From positions 1-9,675 of the forward strand of contig JAYVYD010000178.1 of assembly GCA_043784605.1 (NCBI GenBank): a DNA stretch of 9,675 nt. The letters are read 5' to 3'. The stretch is from JANYHY01 sp043784605 (GTDB lineage Bacteria; Myxococcota_A; Polyangia; Polyangiales; Polyangiaceae). A program made the position numbers and the translations under genes. Under the pieces are notes generated by a model. It did no database searches. It was not told the origin of the DNA and saw only the letters and a program-made list of their open reading frames with translations. Shown piece by piece: positions 7,249 to 9,675 of the stretch (within the stretch, counting starts at the first letter, position 1; each line of letters opens with the position of its first letter).

Positions 7249-8505
7249 TCACTTCGGCGCCGGGGCGCCACCCTCCGCGGCGCCGAGCTCGTTCGCGCCT
7301 GGGGCGGTCACCATGATGGGCGGCTCGGCCGCGTCTCCGAGGAACGTGCGCCACTCGAGCTGGTAGCGACCTCGCATCAGACCCACGAGGGCCACGCGCC
7401 CGCGCGGCAACACCCACGCGGCCGGGACACCGTCGACCCACGCCACACGCAGCTGGTCGGTCGTGTTGCCGAGTGTGAGCGTCGCGTGTGCGTCGCCCGG
7501 TGGGAGCGGCGTCGGGCCGACCTCGACCGGAGTCGTGTGAAGACCCGTGAGCTCGCCCTGCGTGAGAAAGGTCCCTGACGGTTGATTGGGCAACGGATCG
7601 CTGAAGAACGCTGCGCTCGTCGGCGGAACGGCGAGCGCCGCGAGCGCGAGGTCTGCGCGCTTGGCGAGCGAGATGGCGTCGTAGACGAGCCCGCCGCGCG
7701 TGGTCCAGCGAAGCTCCGCGTGAAGGGGCAGCTCGTCGGTCGCGACGAGCGGTGTGGACGGCGGCGCGCTCATCAGATCGAGCAGCGCGCGCCCGAGCAT
7801 CGGACCGGCCTCGCCGAGCCCCTCGACGTGCGCGATCTCGAACGTGGCCTTCGCGCTGCGGCTCGAGACGTCCACGCGACGCGTCTTCATTCCGAGCCGG
7901 CGTGCGCCGTCTCCGTTCAGCGTGATCTCTGCTGTGGCGACGGGCGCGACGTCCAGCCGTCGCTCGCCGATCAAAGCCCGCAACGCCCCCGGCGCGAGCA
8001 CGCGATACGTGGTCTCGTCTGGAGAGACGAGGACGCAGCCGTAGCGATCCGCGCGCGAGCGAAGCTGCCAGCCTTCCGTGAGCAGCCACGCGCCGCTGGC
8101 GATCTGCACGCGCACCCGCGTGGGTGACATATCAATGGTCAGCCTTGGATCCAGCCTCTTTCTTGCGCCCTCCACGGTGACCACGCCGATCTCGGGCGCC
8201 TTCGGAGGCACGGGCGGATCGATCGGACGCAGCGCGACCTGCATCGTGTACACGGGCGCTTGCGCGTCTTTGACCTCGCGTTGCGGGACGTCTGCGGAGA
8301 GCGCCTCGTCGCCGCGCATGGGCACCGGCGGCGGACCGGCGTCGAGCTGCGCGGTCGTGCTCGTCGTGCCCGACTGCGGCTCGCTCGCGAGTGGCGCGGG
8401 GACGGCGTTCGCCTGCGGACTCGTTTGTGCGTCGGGCTCGACGGCCGGCGGATCGCCCTGCGAGCCGCGACACGCGATGACGAGCAGCAGCGAGACGAAG
8501 CGCAT
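7249..8505 (-). CDS. Proline-rich predicted lipoprotein, unknown function
   Basis: The product has 418 residues. ATG at 8503-8505 is chosen because it gives a clear lipoprotein signal MRFVSLLLVIAC, with lipobox VIA-Cys12. The frame remains open 31 codons further upstream, but that part overlaps the HAD gene and does not look like a signal. Residues 13-105 are a Pro/Ala/Gln/Thr-rich linker, suited to spanning the periplasm from a membrane anchor. Residues about 105-290 look like a mixed alpha/beta domain containing a long beta-rich repeat-like stretch. Residues about 337-400 (from DAHATLTLGNTT to YQLEWRTFLG) read like a PEGA-type beta-sandwich, with strands around NTTDQLRVAWVDG and GLMRGRYQLEWR. 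It starts 11 bases after the HAD stop without a visible Shine-Dalgarno, so coupled translation in an operon is likely. I do not recognise the family. Confidence 0.82.
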   Translation of the reverse strand: MRFVSLLLVIACRGSQGDPPAVEPDAQTSPQANAVPAPLASEPQSGTTSTTAQLDAGPPPVPMRGDEALSADVPQREVKDAQAPVYTMQVALRPIDPPVPPKAPEIGVVTVEGARKRLDPRLTIDMSPTRVRVQIASGAWLLTEGWQLRSRADRYGCVLVSPDETTYRVLAPGALRALIGERRLDVAPVATAEITLNGDGARRLGMKTRRVDVSSRSAKATFEIAHVEGLGEAGPMLGRALLDLMSAPPSTPLVATDELPLHAELRWTTRGGLVYDAISLAKRADLALAALAVPPTSAAFFSDPLPNQPSGTFLTQGELTGLHTTPVEVGPTPLPPGDAHATLTLGNTTDQLRVAWVDGVPAAWVLPRGRVALVGLMRGRYQLEWRTFLGDAAEPPIMVTAPGANELGAAEGGAPAPK

Positions 8506-8516
8506 GGCGCGGCAGT

Positions 8517-9257
8517 CTAGCGCTGAAAGTCTAAGATGACCTTCACGCTCGGCGAGAGCGCCGGCGCGCCAGGGAGATGCTGCGTGTCGACGAAGCAAGA
8601 GTCCGCGCTCGGGAAGTGCTCACCGAGCACGTTGCAGTTGCCGGGCTCGTTGTCGAAGATCGCGATGACGTCTCCGACGCGCGCCAAATCGGCCCCGACC
8701 AGGCGCTTGAAGGCCTCGTCCGGCATCGCCGCGTCCGGCTTGAGCACGAGCTCGGTGCCGACGACGCCGATCGGAAAGCCGCTATCGCGCAGGCTCGCGA
8801 ACGTCCCGGGTCCCATGAGAGGCAGGTCTCGCCCGGTGAAGTAGAGGAGCAGCGCGCCGGCCTCGTAGCAGTCCTTGGCGAAACGGACCGCGCCTGCGAG
8901 GGGCCGGTCGTGCTTCAAGTATGGGTCGACGAAGAAGCGGTCGCGCCAGAACACCTCGGCGTCGGCGATGAGATCGGTGCGCGTGACGCCGACGTTCGCG
9001 AGCGACTCCGTCAAGAGGTACGCGAGCTGCGAGATTTTGGCGCTCGTGAGCGCTGCCGCGGCCTCCGGCTCGCGCTCCTGCCACCGCGTCGCGAGCTCGT
9101 GCAGGATGGCGAGTGAGCGCGGGCGGTTGTCGAAGAGCGTCCCGTCGAGGTCGAAGACGACGACGGGCGGCGGCGCGCCGGCCTTCTTGTGCGAACGGGC
9201 GACGATGGCGTCGAGGAGCTGCTTCTGCGCGGCGGACGACAGGCGGGGAAAAGCCAT
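8517..9257 (-). CDS. HAD-superfamily hydrolase
   Basis: The product has 246 residues. HAD motifs are in order: motif I FDLDGT with nucleophile Asp36 and acid/base Asp38; motif II YFTGRD (Thr141); motif III Lys173 in VLKPD; motif IV FDNEPGN (Asp202, Glu204), where the usual DD/DxxxD is replaced by DNE. A helical insert at about 44-110 between motifs I and II is a C1-type cap, usual for small-molecule phosphatases. The substrate is unknown and no signal peptide is seen. The ATG at 9255-9257 is preferred: the 29 extra upstream codons start at a TTG and show no family sequence. No clear Shine-Dalgarno is visible for either start. The lipoprotein gene follows after 11 bases and probably shares the transcript. 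Confidence 0.9.
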   Translation of the reverse strand: MAFPRLSSAAQKQLLDAIVARSHKKAGAPPPVVVFDLDGTLFDNRPRSLAILHELATRWQEREPEAAAALTSAKISQLAYLLTESLANVGVTRTDLIADAEVFWRDRFFVDPYLKHDRPLAGAVRFAKDCYEAGALLLYFTGRDLPLMGPGTFASLRDSGFPIGVVGTELVLKPDAAMPDEAFKRLVGADLARVGDVIAIFDNEPGNCNVLGEHFPSADSCFVDTQHLPGAPALSPSVKVILDFQR

Positions 9258-9675
9258 GGGAAGCGGGCGAGCTACACCCAAACCGAGTGCGGTTGCAAAG
9301 GGAATCACGCGGACCCGGCCCGTCGCCTGTGCAAATCCCCGCAAAAGATGACGCAGCGAGACCCTTACGCGGTGCTCGGCGATCGCCCGCTACCTCCGCT
9401 CGCTCGGTGAGCCCACCAGCGCTCCCGAGCCCCAGCCCGCGAGAGGTCCGCCCTATTGAAAAAGTCGGGCCCTCAGGAGAGCCGCCTTCGGCGACGAGGC
9501 TGCTTAGACGCGCGACGGGTCGCGCTCGAGGCCCCGTCTTTCTCTCGACCGACAATGGGGCCAACGTCGTCACGAAATGTCGTCGGCCCAATACACCGAG
9601 TTCCGTCCACATCCATCCCAACGCTCTCAAGCCCCCGCCTTCCGTTCAGTCGAGTCCCGGAGAAACCGCTTTGAT
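9258..9675. other. No supportable gene; upstream region of the HAD/lipoprotein unit
   Basis: These 418 bases are open in several frames, as is usual at this GC content. None of the translations shows a recognisable motif, signal peptide or good start site; the open frames are Arg/Ser/Pro-rich. No tRNA-like cloverleaf was found. It contains inverted repeats (see 9510-9592) and presumably the promoter of the HAD/lipoprotein pair, which I cannot place. Confidence 0.5.
9510..9592. repeat. Cluster of short GC-rich inverted repeats, two sharing an arm
   Basis: There is a perfect 6-bp hairpin GCGCGA (9510-9515), loop CGGG, TCGCGC (9520-9525). A second perfect pair is GGCCCC (9530-9535) with GGGGCC (9557-9562). 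The arm GGGCC at 9558-9562 can instead pair with GGCCC at 9585-9589, so the last two stems exclude each other. At this GC content, chance pairing is a real possibility. Confidence 0.4.

Noticed and set aside
6887..8089. Minus-strand open frame of 400 codons across two genes
   Set aside because: It is extremely Arg/Ala-rich, out of frame with the lipoprotein and antisense to the gene at 6563. It has no motif or plausible start.
8506..8598. 31-codon upstream extension of the proline-rich lipoprotein
   Set aside because: It overlaps the HAD coding sequence, while starting at 8505 gives a textbook lipoprotein signal.
8782..9630. Minus-strand open frame of 282 codons reaching into the gene-free right end
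   Set aside because: Half of it is an out-of-frame shadow of the HAD gene. The rest has no motif, signal or good start.
9300..9675. tRNA or other known RNA gene at the right end
   Set aside because: GTCGAGTCCCGG near 9650 recalls a T-arm, but no matching acceptor, D or anticodon arms are present.

Overview
The window looks like ordinary chromosome from a high-GC Gram-negative bacterium, most plausibly a myxobacterium (Myxococcota, Polyangia-like). This is inferred from three things: several lineage-type lipoproteins with proline- or cysteine-rich mature parts, dense GC-rich coding, and a recA control site close to the LexA motif I recall for Myxococcus xanthus. No mobile element, CRISPR array, tRNA or rRNA was found.

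Layout. (1) Bases 1-2890, plus strand: the 3' part of a maltoporin-like outer-membrane channel, then after 7 bases a GH13 alpha-amylase-family lipoprotein. Together they form a maltodextrin cleavage and uptake pair. (2) Bases 2891-2989: a short convergent gap almost filled by a long nested inverted repeat. (3) Bases 2990-4153, minus strand: recA, with a well-formed sigma70-type promoter whose spacer holds a 20-bp SOS (LexA) operator at 4209-4228. (4) Bases 4318-5708, plus strand: two cysteine-rich lipoprotein genes of unknown function, 14 bases apart. (5) Bases 5722-6459, minus strand: a calcineurin-type metallophosphoesterase. It is divergent from (6) bases 6563-7222, plus strand: a 219-residue protein of unknown function with an acidic N-terminus. 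(7) Bases 7249-9257, minus strand: an apparent two-gene unit with a HAD-superfamily hydrolase upstream and a proline-rich lipoprotein downstream. (8) Bases 9258-9675: no supportable gene, but some GC-rich inverted repeats.

Base composition changes across the window. Hand counts of sampled 60-base lines give about 60% G+C in the maltodextrin pair and about 70-75% in most of the right-hand genes, with recA and parts of the phosphoesterase near 62%. The sugar pair may therefore have a separate history, although selection on codon use could also explain it.

No clearly novel multi-gene system is visible. The best points for follow-up are the LexA-operator/promoter overlap at recA, the unusual RecA insertion and non-acidic tail, the cysteine-ladder lipoprotein pair, and the nested palindrome between the amylase and recA.
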